Shown: one piece after another, positions 25,609 through 33,463 of the stretch | How positions within the stretch are numbered: the first letter of the stretch is position 1 | Layout: every line of letters begins with the position of its first letter | Origin: Altererythrobacter sp. | GTDB lineage: Bacteria > Pseudomonadota > Alphaproteobacteria > Sphingomonadales > Sphingomonadaceae | NCBI GenBank assembly: GCA_031178065.1 | Contig: JAPSJS010000032.1 | Span: forward strand, 1 to 39,324 | DNA: 39,324 nt | Direction of reading: 5' to 3' | Position numbers and translations under genes: made by a program | The notes under the pieces: model-generated | Told to the model about the DNA's origin: nothing | The model's database searches: none | Seen by the model: the letters and a program-made list of their open reading frames with translations, nothing else

Positions 25609-26217
25609 ATGACCAAGCAGTTTCACGACAACGTCCTGTCGGCCGACGCGCTCGACCAGCTTTTTCACGAGGCGCGCAGCTATAACGGCTGGCTCGACAA
25701 GCCGGTGTCGGACGAACAGATCCATGCGATCTACGAGCTGATGAAGATGGGGCCGACCTCGGCCAACATGCAGCCCGCGCGGATCGTCTGGGCGAAGTCC
25801 GCCGAAGCGAAGCAGAAGCTTTCCGACCTGGCGATGGACGGAAACAAGAAGAAGATCGAAACCGCACCGGTCGTCGCGATCATCGGCTACGACCTCGATT
25901 TCCATGAACATCTGCCGTGGCTCTTCCCCCACACCGATGCGAAGAGCTGGTTCGAAGGCGACGAGGCCGGGCGCAAGGAAGGCGCGTTCCGCAATTCCTC
26001 GTTGCAGGGTGCCTATCTGATGTTCGCGGCCCGCGCCCTCGGGCTCGACTGCGGGCCGATGTCGGGGTTCGACAACGCAGCGGTCGACAAGGCATTCTTC
26101 GCCGATCAGCCGCGCGTGCGCAGCAACTTCATCTGCGGCATCGGCTATGGCGATGCCTCGACGATCTTCGACCGCAGCCCGCGGCCCGACTTCGACAGGT
26201 TCAACGTCATCGCCTGA
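25609..26217 (+). CDS. Malonic semialdehyde reductase-like nitroreductase (RutE family)
   Basis: 202-residue flavoprotein of the nitroreductase superfamily, RutE/HadB branch. Marks are [19 protein letters not shown] (FMN-binding segment) and [20 protein letters not shown]. RutE reduces malonic semialdehyde in pyrimidine breakdown, but no other rut gene is nearby, so a broader reductase role is possible. GGTGGAG precedes the ATG. It probably shares a transcript with the Nfu gene. Confidence 0.88.
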   Translation: MTKQFHDNVLSADALDQLFHEARSYNGWLDKPVSDEQIHAIYELMKMGPTSANMQPARIVWAKSAEAKQKLSDLAMDGNKKKIETAPVVAIIGYDLDFHEHLPWLFPHTDAKSWFEGDEAGRKEGAFRNSSLQGAYLMFAARALGLDCGPMSGFDNAAVDKAFFADQPRVRSNFICGIGYGDASTIFDRSPRPDFDRFNVIA

Positions 26218-26255
26218 TTTTCGCTCGTCAGCGCCCTCCGCGCTTGACGGCTCCT

Positions 26256-26313
26256 CCCGTCATTGCGAACCCGCAGCCTGAAGCCGCGCGGACAGGTCGC
26301 CCGCGGTGACGGG
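26256..26313. repeat. 58-bp imperfect inverted repeat
   Basis: CCCGTCATTGCG (26256-26267) pairs with CGCGGTGACGGG (26302-26313) at 10 of 12 positions, with a GC-rich centre. It sits in the 114-bp gap between the reductase gene and tsaB. It resembles dispersed intergenic palindromes starting GTCATTGCGA that are common in proteobacteria, but no second copy is in the window. Confidence 0.4.
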
Positions 26314-26331
26314 AAGGATTGAGCGCGAAAC

Positions 26332-26943
26332 ATGCGGACGCTGGCGATCGAATGCGCGACCGAGGCCTGCTCGGTCGCGCTGTTCGAGGACGAGAAACCG
26401 GTAGCGCACGATCACCGCGTGCTCGGCCGCGGCCATGCCGAGCGGCTGGTGCCGATGATCGCCGCGCTGCCCGATCGCGGGCGCGCCGGCCGCATTCTCG
26501 TCTCACTCGGCCCGGGCAGCTTTACCGGCGTACGCATCGGTCTCGCGACCGCCCGCGCGCTCGGCTACGCTTGGCGCGCGCAGGTCACCGGCTATCCGAC
26601 GCTCGCGCTGATCGCAGCCGTGATGCAGGCCGAGCATGCCGGGGAACCGGTCGGCGTCTGCACCACGGGCGGGCACGGCGAGTGGTTCGTGCAGCCGTTC
26701 GGCCGCGACGGGCTGCCCGAAGCCGACGTCCGCTCGCTCCCGCCCGATGAAGCCGTGCGCGCGATCGGCGCATCGTTGGTCGGCGGGACCCAGGCGGAAG
26801 CGCTCGTGGCCCGGCGCGGAAACGGCCGCGCGCTTCCGCTCCATCCCGACGCGCGCCTTGCACTGCACGTCCCCGCCTCCCTCCTCTCTGCAGATCCGCG
26901 GCCGATCTACGGGCGCCCTCCCGATGCGAGACCTTCCGCATGA
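26332..26943 (+). CDS. tsaB: tRNA threonylcarbamoyladenosine biosynthesis protein TsaB
   Basis: 203-residue ASKHA-fold partner of TsaD in making t6A37 on ANN-decoding tRNAs. The N-terminus MRTLAIECATEACSVALFED and the motif ILVSLGPGSFTGVRIGLATARALGYAW are diagnostic. As usual it lacks the metal-binding histidines of TsaD. Its stop overlaps the rimI start by 4 bp (ATGA). A tsaB-rimI pairing is very common in bacteria. Confidence 0.95.
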   Translation: MRTLAIECATEACSVALFEDEKPVAHDHRVLGRGHAERLVPMIAALPDRGRAGRILVSLGPGSFTGVRIGLATARALGYAWRAQVTGYPTLALIAAVMQAEHAGEPVGVCTTGGHGEWFVQPFGRDGLPEADVRSLPPDEAVRAIGASLVGGTQAEALVARRGNGRALPLHPDARLALHVPASLLSADPRPIYGRPPDARPSA

Positions 26944-27395
26944 AGGACGATCTCGACCGGATCATGGAAGTCATGGATGTCGCATTCGACCCGGCCTGGG
27001 CGGAAGCATGGAACCGCCGCCAGGTGTCGGATTCCCTGACACTGCCGCATACGCATTATCTCCTTGCGGGCGCAGATGGCGAACCGCTCGAGGCGGAAAG
27101 CGACGCGGCAGGTTTTGCGTTGACCCGCTTCGCCCCCGGGGAAGAGGAACTGCTGCTGATCGGGGTGCGGCCTCACCTGCGAGGAGGCGGCATCGGCCGT
27201 GCGCTCCTCACGCGGGCCTTCGCCGAGGCGCGGGGCCGGGGCGCCGAGCGCATGTTTCTGGAAATGCGCGATAATAACCCGGCCGCTTCGCTTTATCGCC
27301 GGATGGGCTTCGAACCGATCGGCCTTCGCAAGGCGTATTACCGCTTGCCGTCGGGACAGTTCCTCGATGCTATTACGTTTGCGCGCGATTTATAG
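26940..27395 (+). CDS. rimI: Ribosomal protein alanine N-acetyltransferase RimI
   Basis: GNAT-fold acetyltransferase, 151 residues. The acetyl-CoA loop is LIGVRPHLRGGGIGRALL, and NPAASLYRRMGFEPIGLRKAYY is the standard RimI end motif. It acetylates the N-terminal alanine of ribosomal protein S18 in the classical case. It starts inside the tsaB stop (ATGA), so translation is coupled. Confidence 0.93.
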   Translation: MKDDLDRIMEVMDVAFDPAWAEAWNRRQVSDSLTLPHTHYLLAGADGEPLEAESDAAGFALTRFAPGEEELLLIGVRPHLRGGGIGRALLTRAFAEARGRGAERMFLEMRDNNPAASLYRRMGFEPIGLRKAYYRLPSGQFLDAITFARDL

Positions 27396-27448
27396 GACGA
27401 AGGCTGAAGCGCTTGCGCTCGGCGATACGTGCGCAATTCATCAGTATT

Positions 27449-27464
27449 GAAATATTTATATTTC
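27449..27464. promoter_or_regulatory. AT-rich palindrome in the mucR upstream region
   Basis: The 150-bp gap 27396-27545 is the most AT-rich stretch of the window. It holds GAAATATTTATATTTC, a perfect 6-bp inverted repeat with a TTTA centre. MucR/Ros proteins bind AT-rich DNA with T-A steps and often repress their own genes, so this is a plausible autoregulatory site. A second small repeat, GACA-AAA-TGTC, lies near 27520-27531. Confidence 0.4.
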
Positions 27465-27545
27465 TCGTCCATGAATCGCGCAGTGGGCATCGGCTCGCGA
27501 TTAATCACATTTACATCAATGACAAAATGTCGCCACCGAGGTAAA

Positions 27546-27986
27546 ATGGAACAACAAGAATTCGATATGACCGAGACGTTGATCACGTTGACGTCCGACA
27601 TTGTCGCGGCTCACGTGAGCAACAACAGCGTGGCCGTCGACGAAGTGTCGACGCTCATCGGCAACGTTTACGGTGCGCTCGCAGGCCTCGGTGTCGATGC
27701 CGCCCAAGAAGAACCCACGCCGGAACCTGCGGTTTCGCTTCGCTCGTCGGTCAAGAAGGACCACATCGTCTGCCTCGACTGCGGCAAGAAGATGAAGATG
27801 CTCAAACGCCACCTGATGACCGAGCACGGCATGTCGGTGGACGAGTATCGCCAGCGCTGGAACCTCGGTGCCGACTATCCGATGGTCGCGCCCGATTACG
27901 CTGAGACTCGCCGCGATCTCGCCAAGAAGATCGGCCTCGGCCGCAAGCCCGGTCAGAAGCGCGGGCGCCGCAAGAAGACCGACTGA
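27546..27986 (+). CDS. Ros/MucR family zinc-finger transcriptional regulator
   Basis: 146-residue regulator. The N-terminal part (LITLTSDIVAAHVSNNSVAVDEVSTLIGNVYGAL) is the oligomerisation region of MucR proteins. The prokaryotic C2H2 finger is Cys76-x2-Cys79-x9-His89-x4-His94 (CLDCGKKMKMLKRHLMTEHGM), followed by SVDEYRQRWNLGADYPMVAPDYAETR, the family DNA-binding part. The tail is very basic. ATG 27546 is preferred for the GAGGT just upstream; ATG 27567 is possible. MucR proteins control surface polysaccharide, motility and cell-cycle genes in other alphaproteobacteria. A hairpin terminator separates it from fur. Confidence 0.93.
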   Translation: MEQQEFDMTETLITLTSDIVAAHVSNNSVAVDEVSTLIGNVYGALAGLGVDAAQEEPTPEPAVSLRSSVKKDHIVCLDCGKKMKMLKRHLMTEHGMSVDEYRQRWNLGADYPMVAPDYAETRRDLAKKIGLGRKPGQKRGRRKKTD

Positions 27987-28010
27987 GCGCGGCACCTCAC
28001 GCTTGAGCAG

Positions 28011-28043
28011 AACGCCCTGCCCCGTTAAGGGTGCGGGGCGTTT
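28011..28043 (+). terminator. Terminator-like hairpin after mucR
   Basis: AACGCCC (28011-28017) pairs with GGGCGTT (28036-28042), or alternatively GCCCCG (28019-28024) pairs with CGGGGC (28034-28039). The stem runs into TTTCTACTATT. It lies 24 bp after the mucR stop and 20 bp before the fur start, so it fits an intrinsic terminator or attenuator. Confidence 0.5.
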
Positions 28044-28062
28044 CTACTATTAAGGTGCCCTC

Positions 28063-28494
28063 TTGTCCCAGCGGATCGATCTCGAGCAACTCTGCGCCGA
28101 CCGCGGCCTGCGCATCACCGAGCAACGGCGCGTGATCGCCCGCGTCCTGTCGGAGAGCGAGGATCACCCCGACGTGGAGCAGCTCCATCATCGCGCCTCC
28201 GCGATCGATCCCAAGATCTCGATCGCCACGGTCTACCGCACCGTGCGCTTGTTCGAGGAAGCGGGCATCCTCGACCGCCACGACTTCGGCGACGGCCGCG
28301 CCCGTTACGAAGCGGCACCCGAGGCGCATCACGATCACCTGATCGACGTCGAGAGCGGCAACGTGGTCGAATTCGTCGACCCGGAGCTGGAGGCGCTGCA
28401 GAAAGTGATTGCCGAGCGCCTGGGCTATCGCCTGGTCGATCACCGGATGGAACTCTACGGCGTCAGGCTCGATCGCGGCGACAAGCCGGGCTGA
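28063..28494 (+). CDS. fur: Fur family transcriptional regulator
   Basis: 143-residue winged-helix metalloregulator. HTH segment is HPDVEQLHHRASAIDPKISIATVYRTVRLFEEAGIL, and the sensory site is HHDH (89-92). The stretch where classical Fur has a CxxC structural zinc site reads LIDVESGNVVEF, so those cysteines are absent, as in many alphaproteobacterial Fur/Mur proteins. It may sense iron or manganese. The start is TTG at 28063, with AAGGTG 6 nt upstream; no ATG fits the conserved N-terminus. Its TGA overlaps the plsC ATG (TGATG). Confidence 0.9.
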   Translation: MSQRIDLEQLCADRGLRITEQRRVIARVLSESEDHPDVEQLHHRASAIDPKISIATVYRTVRLFEEAGILDRHDFGDGRARYEAAPEAHHDHLIDVESGNVVEFVDPELEALQKVIAERLGYRLVDHRMELYGVRLDRGDKPG

Positions 28495-29345
28495 TGGATC
28501 CGGCGCTGCGCGAGGCCGTGGCGCGCGGGGAAAGTGCGCCGCTGTCCTTCGCAGGTCACCTTCGGCTGGCCTTTCGTGCCCTTGTGATCCTCCTGCTCCT
28601 CGCAGCCTTCCTCCCGCTGCATTTCCTCTATCGCCTCTTCGCTTACGGCTCGCCCTTCCCGATGTGGTTCCTCGGGCTCGCCGCGCGCATCGCGGGCGCG
28701 CGGGTGGAGAGGATCGGCGTGCCGCTGCGCCGCGACGTTTTCTTCATCGCCAACCATGTCTCCTGGCTCGACATCCTCTCGCTCGCGGGCGCGAGCGGCA
28801 CGGCGTTCGTCGCCAAGCATGAGCTCAGCGAAGTGCCGGCGGTCGGCTGGCTGTGCCGGCTCAACCGCACGGTCTTCGTCAAGCGCGAGAACCGCCTCGG
28901 CGTGGCGGAGCAGATCAACGCCCTGCGCGAGGCGCTGCAGGACAACTGGTCCGTGACTGTCTTTCCCGAGGGGACCACGACCGACGGCCAGTCGCTCCTC
29001 CCGTTCAAGACCAGCATGCTGAGCGTGCTCGAACCGCCGCCTCCCGGCGTGCTCGTCCAACCTGTGCTCGTCGACTATGGCGCCGTGGCCGAGGAGATCG
29101 GCTGGATCGGCGAGGAAAGCGGCCTGCACAACGCACGCCGCATCCTCGCGCGCAAGGGCAGCTTCCGCGTGCGCCTGCATTTCCTCGAGCCGTTCAGCCC
29201 CGAGGAGTTTCGCGGCCGCAAGGCGATCGGCGCGCGGGCCCGCGCCGCGATCGAGGCGGCGCTGCTGACCACGCTTGGCAAGCCGCTGCGCGAATTCCGC
29301 CACGACGTCGTGCCCGTGCGCTACAACGCGCCGGTCGATAGCTGA
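28494..29345 (+). CDS. plsC: 1-acyl-sn-glycerol-3-phosphate acyltransferase PlsC
   Basis: Membrane enzyme that makes phosphatidic acid in phospholipid synthesis, 283 residues. One hydrophobic segment (about 24-50) precedes the catalytic NHVSWLD motif (His88, Asp93). The glycerolphosphate-binding FPEGT is at 157-161. It starts within the fur stop, so translation is coupled. The 50-bp gap to miaB includes a palindrome ACTCATGAGT. Confidence 0.91.
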   Translation: MDPALREAVARGESAPLSFAGHLRLAFRALVILLLLAAFLPLHFLYRLFAYGSPFPMWFLGLAARIAGARVERIGVPLRRDVFFIANHVSWLDILSLAGASGTAFVAKHELSEVPAVGWLCRLNRTVFVKRENRLGVAEQINALREALQDNWSVTVFPEGTTTDGQSLLPFKTSMLSVLEPPPPGVLVQPVLVDYGAVAEEIGWIGEESGLHNARRILARKGSFRVRLHFLEPFSPEEFRGRKAIGARARAAIEAALLTTLGKPLREFRHDVVPVRYNAPVDS

Positions 29346-29381
29346 CCGGACTCATGAGTTCCAAACCGCGCGCGCGTCCGC

Positions 29382-29387
29382 TATAGG
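29382..29387 (+). promoter_or_regulatory. -10 hexamer before miaB, probably leaderless
   Basis: TATAGG ends 8 nt before ATG 29396. It sits in the loop of a potential GC hairpin (29370-29376 with 29388-29394). No -35 or good ribosome binding site is apparent. Confidence 0.35.
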
Positions 29388-29395
29388 CGCGCGCC

Positions 29396-30739
29396 ATGCG
29401 ACAGAGTGCCCCTCCGAAGACCTACCGGGTCAAGAGCTTCGGCTGCCAGATGAACGTCTACGATGGCGAGCGCATGGCCGAACTGCTGGCCGACAAGGGC
29501 ATCGTGCCCGCCCCGGACGGCGAGGACGCGGACCTCGTCGTGCTCAACACCTGCCACATTCGCGAGAAGGCGGCGGAGAAGGTCTATTCGGACATCGGCC
29601 GTCTGGTGAAGTCGGGCGAGCAGGCGGGCAAGAAGCCGCTGATCGCGGTCGCCGGCTGTGTCGCGCAGGCGGAAGGCGAGGAGATCATGGCCCGCGCCCC
29701 GGCGGTGTCGATGGTCGTCGGTCCCCAGGCCTATCACCGCCTGCCGGAAATGCTCGATAAGGCCGTGCGCGGCGAGCGCGCGACCGATACGGACATGCCC
29801 CCGATCGCCAAGTTCGACGCCCTGCCCCAGCGCCGCAAGAGCCCGCCGGCGGCCTTCCTCACGGTGCAGGAAGGATGCGACAAGTTCTGCACCTACTGCG
29901 TCGTGCCCTATACCCGCGGCGCCGAAATTTCCCGCCCTTACAGCGACCTGGTGGCCGAAGCGCAGCGGCTGGTCGAGGCCGGCGCGCGCGAGATCACCCT
30001 GCTCGGCCAGAACGTTTCGGCCTGGAGCGGCGAAGACCGCCGGAGCCGCGCGATCGGACTCGCAGGCCTGATCCGCGACCTCGCGGACATCGATGGGCTG
30101 GCTCGCATCCGCTATACCACCAGCCATCCGGCCGACATGGACGACGCGCTGGTCGCGGCGCATGGCGAGATCGACAAGCTGATGCCGTTCCTGCACCTGC
30201 CAGTGCAGTCGGGCAGCGACCGCGTGCTCAAGGCGATGAACCGCAGCCACACGGCGGACAGCTACCTGCGCTTGCTCGAGCGTTTCCGCCAGGCGCGGCC
30301 GGACATTGCGCTGTCGGGCGATTTCATCGTCGGCTTCCCGGGCGAGACCGAGGCGGAGTTCGAGGACACCCTCGCCCTTGTCGACGCGGTCGGTTACGCG
30401 CAGGCGTTCAGCTTCAAGTATTCCCCCCGCCCCGGCACGCCGGCCGCGGCAATGGACGGCCAGATCCCGCGCGAGATCATGGACGAACGCCTCCAGCGCC
30501 TCCAGGCCGCGCTCAACCGCCACCAGCTCGCGTTCAACCAGGCCTCGGTCGGCCGGACCTGCGAAGTGCTGGTGGAGCGCAGGGGCAAGCACGCCGGCCA
30601 GTGGCTCGGCAAGTCGCCCTGGCTGCAATCGGTCTGGTTCGACGGCGATGCGGCGGTCGGCGACCTGGTCCAGGCCGAGCTCGTCGAAGCCGGCCCCAAC
30701 TCGCTCGCGGGCAGGCTGCGCGAACCTGCGCTCGCCTGA
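29396..30739 (+). CDS. miaB: tRNA-2-methylthio-N6-dimethylallyladenosine synthase MiaB
   Basis: Radical-SAM methylthiotransferase acting on i6A37 of tRNAs, 447 residues. The N-terminal UPF0004 domain holds Cys17 (SFGCQMN), Cys53 (NTCHIREKA) and Cys88 (AGCVAQ), ligands of the auxiliary cluster. The radical-SAM cluster is Cys161-x3-Cys165-x2-Cys168 ([17 protein letters not shown]). A TRAM domain ends the protein (about 375-445). All six cysteines are intact. It begins the miaB-phoH-ybeY-tlyC run that is common in proteobacteria. Confidence 0.96.
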   Translation: MRQSAPPKTYRVKSFGCQMNVYDGERMAELLADKGIVPAPDGEDADLVVLNTCHIREKAAEKVYSDIGRLVKSGEQAGKKPLIAVAGCVAQAEGEEIMARAPAVSMVVGPQAYHRLPEMLDKAVRGERATDTDMPPIAKFDALPQRRKSPPAAFLTVQEGCDKFCTYCVVPYTRGAEISRPYSDLVAEAQRLVEAGAREITLLGQNVSAWSGEDRRSRAIGLAGLIRDLADIDGLARIRYTTSHPADMDDALVAAHGEIDKLMPFLHLPVQSGSDRVLKAMNRSHTADSYLRLLERFRQARPDIALSGDFIVGFPGETEAEFEDTLALVDAVGYAQAFSFKYSPRPGTPAAAMDGQIPREIMDERLQRLQAALNRHQLAFNQASVGRTCEVLVERRGKHAGQWLGKSPWLQSVWFDGDAAVGDLVQAELVEAGPNSLAGRLREPALA

Positions 30740-30803
30740 CGCGCGCGGCGCCTCGGCTCGTTGCAGTTCGATAACAATCCACCGCTGCGTTCAGGCACCA
30801 AGC

Positions 30804-30831
30804 TTGCCTCCCGCGCGTTGCGTTCTAGATT
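30804..30831 (+). promoter_or_regulatory. Possible phoH promoter
   Basis: TTGCCT (30804-30809) and TAGATT (30826-30831) are 16 nt apart, about 25 bp before ATG 30857. The 117-bp gap between miaB and phoH has no other recognisable feature. Confidence 0.35.
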
Positions 30832-30856
30832 CGGCCCCGCACCACGAAAGGATTGC

Positions 30857-31885
30857 ATGGGACGCAGACCGAACAGCGCCGATCCGGCCATCTCGCCGCC
30901 GCCAAGCCCGCAGCGCGAGACCAGGCGCGCCAGGGCCGAGCTGAGTTTCGACGACCAGTCGCTGCTCGTGCCACTGTTCGGCCAGTTCGACGCGAATCTC
31001 GTGCAGGTGGAGAACCGCCTCGGCGTGTTCATCTCGGCGCGCGGTGACAAGGTGCTCCTCGAAGGGCCGGAGGATTCGGTCGCCCGCGCGCGCGACGTGC
31101 TTCAGGCGATGTACGGCCGGCTGGCGCGCGGGGAAGAACTCGATTCGGGCGCAATCGAATCGCTGATCGCCATGTCGAACGAACCGACGCTGGAAGGAAT
31201 CATCTCGGGCGAGAGCGACGGCCCGCCGGTCATGATCCGCACCCGGCGCAAGACGATCGTGCCCCGCAGCGCCGGGCAGATACCCTATATGCGCCAGCTC
31301 GCCCGCGACGAGCTCATCTTCGCGCTCGGCCCTGCAGGCACGGGCAAGACCTACCTCGCCGTTGCGCAGGCGGTGAGCCAGCTCATCACCGGCAGCGTCC
31401 AGCGCCTGATCCTCAGCCGCCCCGCGGTCGAGGCGGGGGAGAAGATCGGCTTCCTGCCCGGCGACATGAAGGAGAAGGTCGATCCCTACCTGCGCCCGCT
31501 CTACGACGCGCTCTACGACTGCATGCCGCCCGAACAGGTCGAGCGGCACCTGATCTCGGGCGTGATCGAGGTCGCCCCGATCGCCTTCATGCGCGGGCGG
31601 ACGCTGGCCGACGCGTTCGTCATCCTCGACGAAGCGCAGAACACCACGCGCGAGCAGATGAAGATGTTTCTGACCCGCTTCGGGCAGAACAGCCGCATGG
31701 TCGTGTGCGGGGATCCGAAGCAGGTCGACATCCCCGGCGGCGGCACGATGAGCGGCCTTGCCGATGCCGTCGGACGGCTCGAAGGACTCGAGGGGATCGC
31801 CGTCAGCCGTTTCACCTCCGCCGACGTCGTGCGCCATCCGATTGTGGGGCGGATCGTCGAGGCTTACGAGGGGAAAGACGCATGA
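30857..31885 (+). CDS. phoH: PhoH family ATPase (YbeZ-like)
   Basis: 342-residue P-loop protein of the PhoH/YbeZ group. The N-terminal part (about 28-90) is KH-like; the ATPase domain has Walker A GPAGTGKT (158-165) and Walker B AFVILDEAQNTT. PhoH2-type RNA helicase or RNase activity is known only for relatives with a PIN domain, which is absent here. ATG 30857 follows GAAAGGA. YbeZ proteins are usually encoded next to YbeY and are thought to act with it in rRNA processing. The stop overlaps the ATG of a repeat-derived small frame. Confidence 0.94.
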   Translation: MGRRPNSADPAISPPPSPQRETRRARAELSFDDQSLLVPLFGQFDANLVQVENRLGVFISARGDKVLLEGPEDSVARARDVLQAMYGRLARGEELDSGAIESLIAMSNEPTLEGIISGESDGPPVMIRTRRKTIVPRSAGQIPYMRQLARDELIFALGPAGTGKTYLAVAQAVSQLITGSVQRLILSRPAVEAGEKIGFLPGDMKEKVDPYLRPLYDALYDCMPPEQVERHLISGVIEVAPIAFMRGRTLADAFVILDEAQNTTREQMKMFLTRFGQNSRMVVCGDPKQVDIPGGGTMSGLADAVGRLEGLEGIAVSRFTSADVVRHPIVGRIVEAYEGKDA

Positions 31886-32040
31886 ACGCGCAAAATCCTC
31901 TCCTCTTCAGAGGAGGGGCAGCGAGACTTGGCGAGCCACCGGCAAGCCTAGTCGCAGCGAGGCGGTGCCAGAGGCACGCGCACCGCTCTGCGGCGGGCCA
32001 CCACTTCCCGTCACTCTCCTCTGAAGAGGAACGGGCGTGA
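31882..32040 (+). CDS. Repeat-derived small ORF bridging phoH and ybeY
   Basis: 52-codon frame starting at ATGA over the phoH stop and ending in TGATG over the ybeY start, with no frame break. Nearly all of it is translated repeat element (31897-32033). The peptide begins MNAQNPLLFRGGAARLGEPP and is Arg/Ala/Gly-rich with an acidic end (SLSSEEERA). It resembles no family I know. The double overlap could pass ribosomes from phoH to ybeY even if the peptide has no job. It could equally be chance. Confidence 0.4.
   Translation: MNAQNPLLFRGGAARLGEPPASLVAARRCQRHAHRSAAGHHFPSLSSEEERA
31897..32033. repeat. Structured intergenic repeat, copy B
   Basis: This copy starts with a 10-bp hairpin (31897-31906 with 31909-31918, one G-T pair, two-base loop). 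The conserved 40-nt core follows at 31920-31959 (33/40 identical to 5894-5933, ungapped). A 7-bp hairpin comes next (GCGGTGC 31962-31968 with GCACCGC 31980-31986). The end, TCCTCTGAAGAGGA (32017-32030), is the exact reverse complement of TCCTCTTCAGAGGA at 31901-31914, giving terminal inverted repeats. The 3' end supplies purine-rich GAAGAGGA before ybeY. Confidence 0.78.
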
Positions 32041-32537
32041 TGGAGCTCGATATCGAAATCGACGGCTGGCCGAGCTCCTACGACTGGGCCGATCTCGCCT
32101 ATCGCGCGACCGAGGCGGCAGAGAAAGTTGCACCCGAGCTTGCCAACGGCCGGCTGACGGCCAGCGTGCTGTTCACCGTCGACGAGGAAGTCCGCACGCT
32201 CAACCGCGAATGGCGCACGAAGGACAAGCCGACGAACGTGCTCTCGTTCCCCATGCTGACGCGCGAGGAACTGCTCGGGCTCACCCCGGACGGGGGCCCG
32301 GAGATGCTCGGCGATCTCGCGCTCGCGTGGGAAACATGCATGCGGGAAGCGGCGGAAAAAGGCATCCCGCTAGAGAACCACGCGCTTCACCTGCTGGTCC
32401 ATGGCCTGCTCCATCTCGCCGGATACGATCACGAGATTTCGGAGCAGGATGCCGAGGCAATGGAGGCCATGGAGATAAAGGCGCTTGCGCTTCTCGGCCT
32501 GCCGGACCCATATGGCGATCGAGACAACCAGGAGTGA
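32040..32537 (+). CDS. ybeY: Endoribonuclease / rRNA maturation factor YbeY
   Basis: 165-residue metalloprotein needed for 16S rRNA 3'-end maturation and 70S quality control. The zinc motif is His121-x3-His125-x5-His131 (LLVHGLLHLAGYDH). TKDKPTNVLSFPM at 61-72 is also conserved. ATG 32040 gives the family-like MELDIEI and is preferred to the GTG 3 nt upstream. The likely Shine-Dalgarno (GAAGAGGA, 32023-32030) belongs to the end of repeat copy B. The neighbouring tlyC begins 11 bp after the stop. Confidence 0.95.
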   Translation: MELDIEIDGWPSSYDWADLAYRATEAAEKVAPELANGRLTASVLFTVDEEVRTLNREWRTKDKPTNVLSFPMLTREELLGLTPDGGPEMLGDLALAWETCMREAAEKGIPLENHALHLLVHGLLHLAGYDHEISEQDAEAMEAMEIKALALLGLPDPYGDRDNQE

Positions 32538-32548
32538 CATCCAGGGCC

Positions 32549-33463
32549 ATGCCCGATTCCGATAACTCTGCCGGAGACGCGGACAGTAGACGCGGGCTTT
32601 GGCTCGCCATTCGCAGATTCTTCGACGGCGAAAGCGACCGGTCGCTGCGCGAGCAGCTCGAAGAAGCGATCGACGAGCACGAGGATGAACAGTCCGCCAA
32701 CGGAAAGGAGGCCGGGCCCGGCGACGATCTTTCGTCCGTCGAACGGCAGATGCTCCGCAACATCCTCCATTTCCGGGAGCACGATGCGGACGACATCGCG
32801 GTTCCCCGCGGCGAGATCATCGCGATCGATGCGTCGCGGAGCTGGGACGAGCTCGTCTCCAGTTTCTCGGAGAACGGCCATTCTCGCATGCCGGTCTATC
32901 GCGACACGCTCGACGACGTGATCGGCATGATCCACATCAAGGACGTGTTCCCCTTCCTCGCGCAAGGCAAGCCGCCGCCGGACGACTGGACCGTGCTGAT
33001 GCGCCAGCCGCTCTATGTGCCGCAGGCGCGCGGCGCGCTCGACGTGCTCGCCGACATGCGCGCGCAGCGCACGCACCTCGCGGTCGTGCTCGACGAGTTC
33101 TCGGGCACCGACGGGATCATCACGATCGAGGATCTGGTGGAAGAGATCGTCGGCGAGATCGAGGACGAGCATGACGAGATGCCCGAGCAATGGATCGTCC
33201 CGATCGGCGAAGGCATGTGGGACTGCGATGCGCGCGCCGAGCTCGACGATGTGGCCAAGCAGGTCGACCCGCGCCTTGCAGAAGTCGAGGAGTCGGTCGA
33301 TACGCTGGGCGGTCTGACGTTCATCCTGGCCGAGCAAGTGCCGCCGGTCGGCACGGTGGTCAGGCACCCGAGCGGCTGGTGCATCGAGGTTACCGCCGGC
33401 GATGCGAGGCATGTCACACGGCTGCGCCTCCACCCGCCCGAGGAAGCGCCGGCAGTCGACTAA
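32549..33463 (+). CDS. CBS-domain protein of the TlyC/CorC (hemolysin-like) family
   Basis: 304-residue cytoplasmic protein. Two CBS domains (about 75-205; VPRGEIIAIDASRSWDELV... and HLAVVLDEFSGTDGIITIEDLVEEIVGEIEDEHD) are followed by the CorC_HlyC domain (about 220-300). It has no DUF21 membrane domain, like E. coli CorC. Such proteins are linked to Mg/Co homeostasis; hemolysin naming is historical. The start at 32549 has CAGGG upstream. Its stop overlaps the next ATG (TAATG). Confidence 0.91.
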   Translation: MPDSDNSAGDADSRRGLWLAIRRFFDGESDRSLREQLEEAIDEHEDEQSANGKEAGPGDDLSSVERQMLRNILHFREHDADDIAVPRGEIIAIDASRSWDELVSSFSENGHSRMPVYRDTLDDVIGMIHIKDVFPFLAQGKPPPDDWTVLMRQPLYVPQARGALDVLADMRAQRTHLAVVLDEFSGTDGIITIEDLVEEIVGEIEDEHDEMPEQWIVPIGEGMWDCDARAELDDVAKQVDPRLAEVEESVDTLGGLTFILAEQVPPVGTVVRHPSGWCIEVTAGDARHVTRLRLHPPEEAPAVD

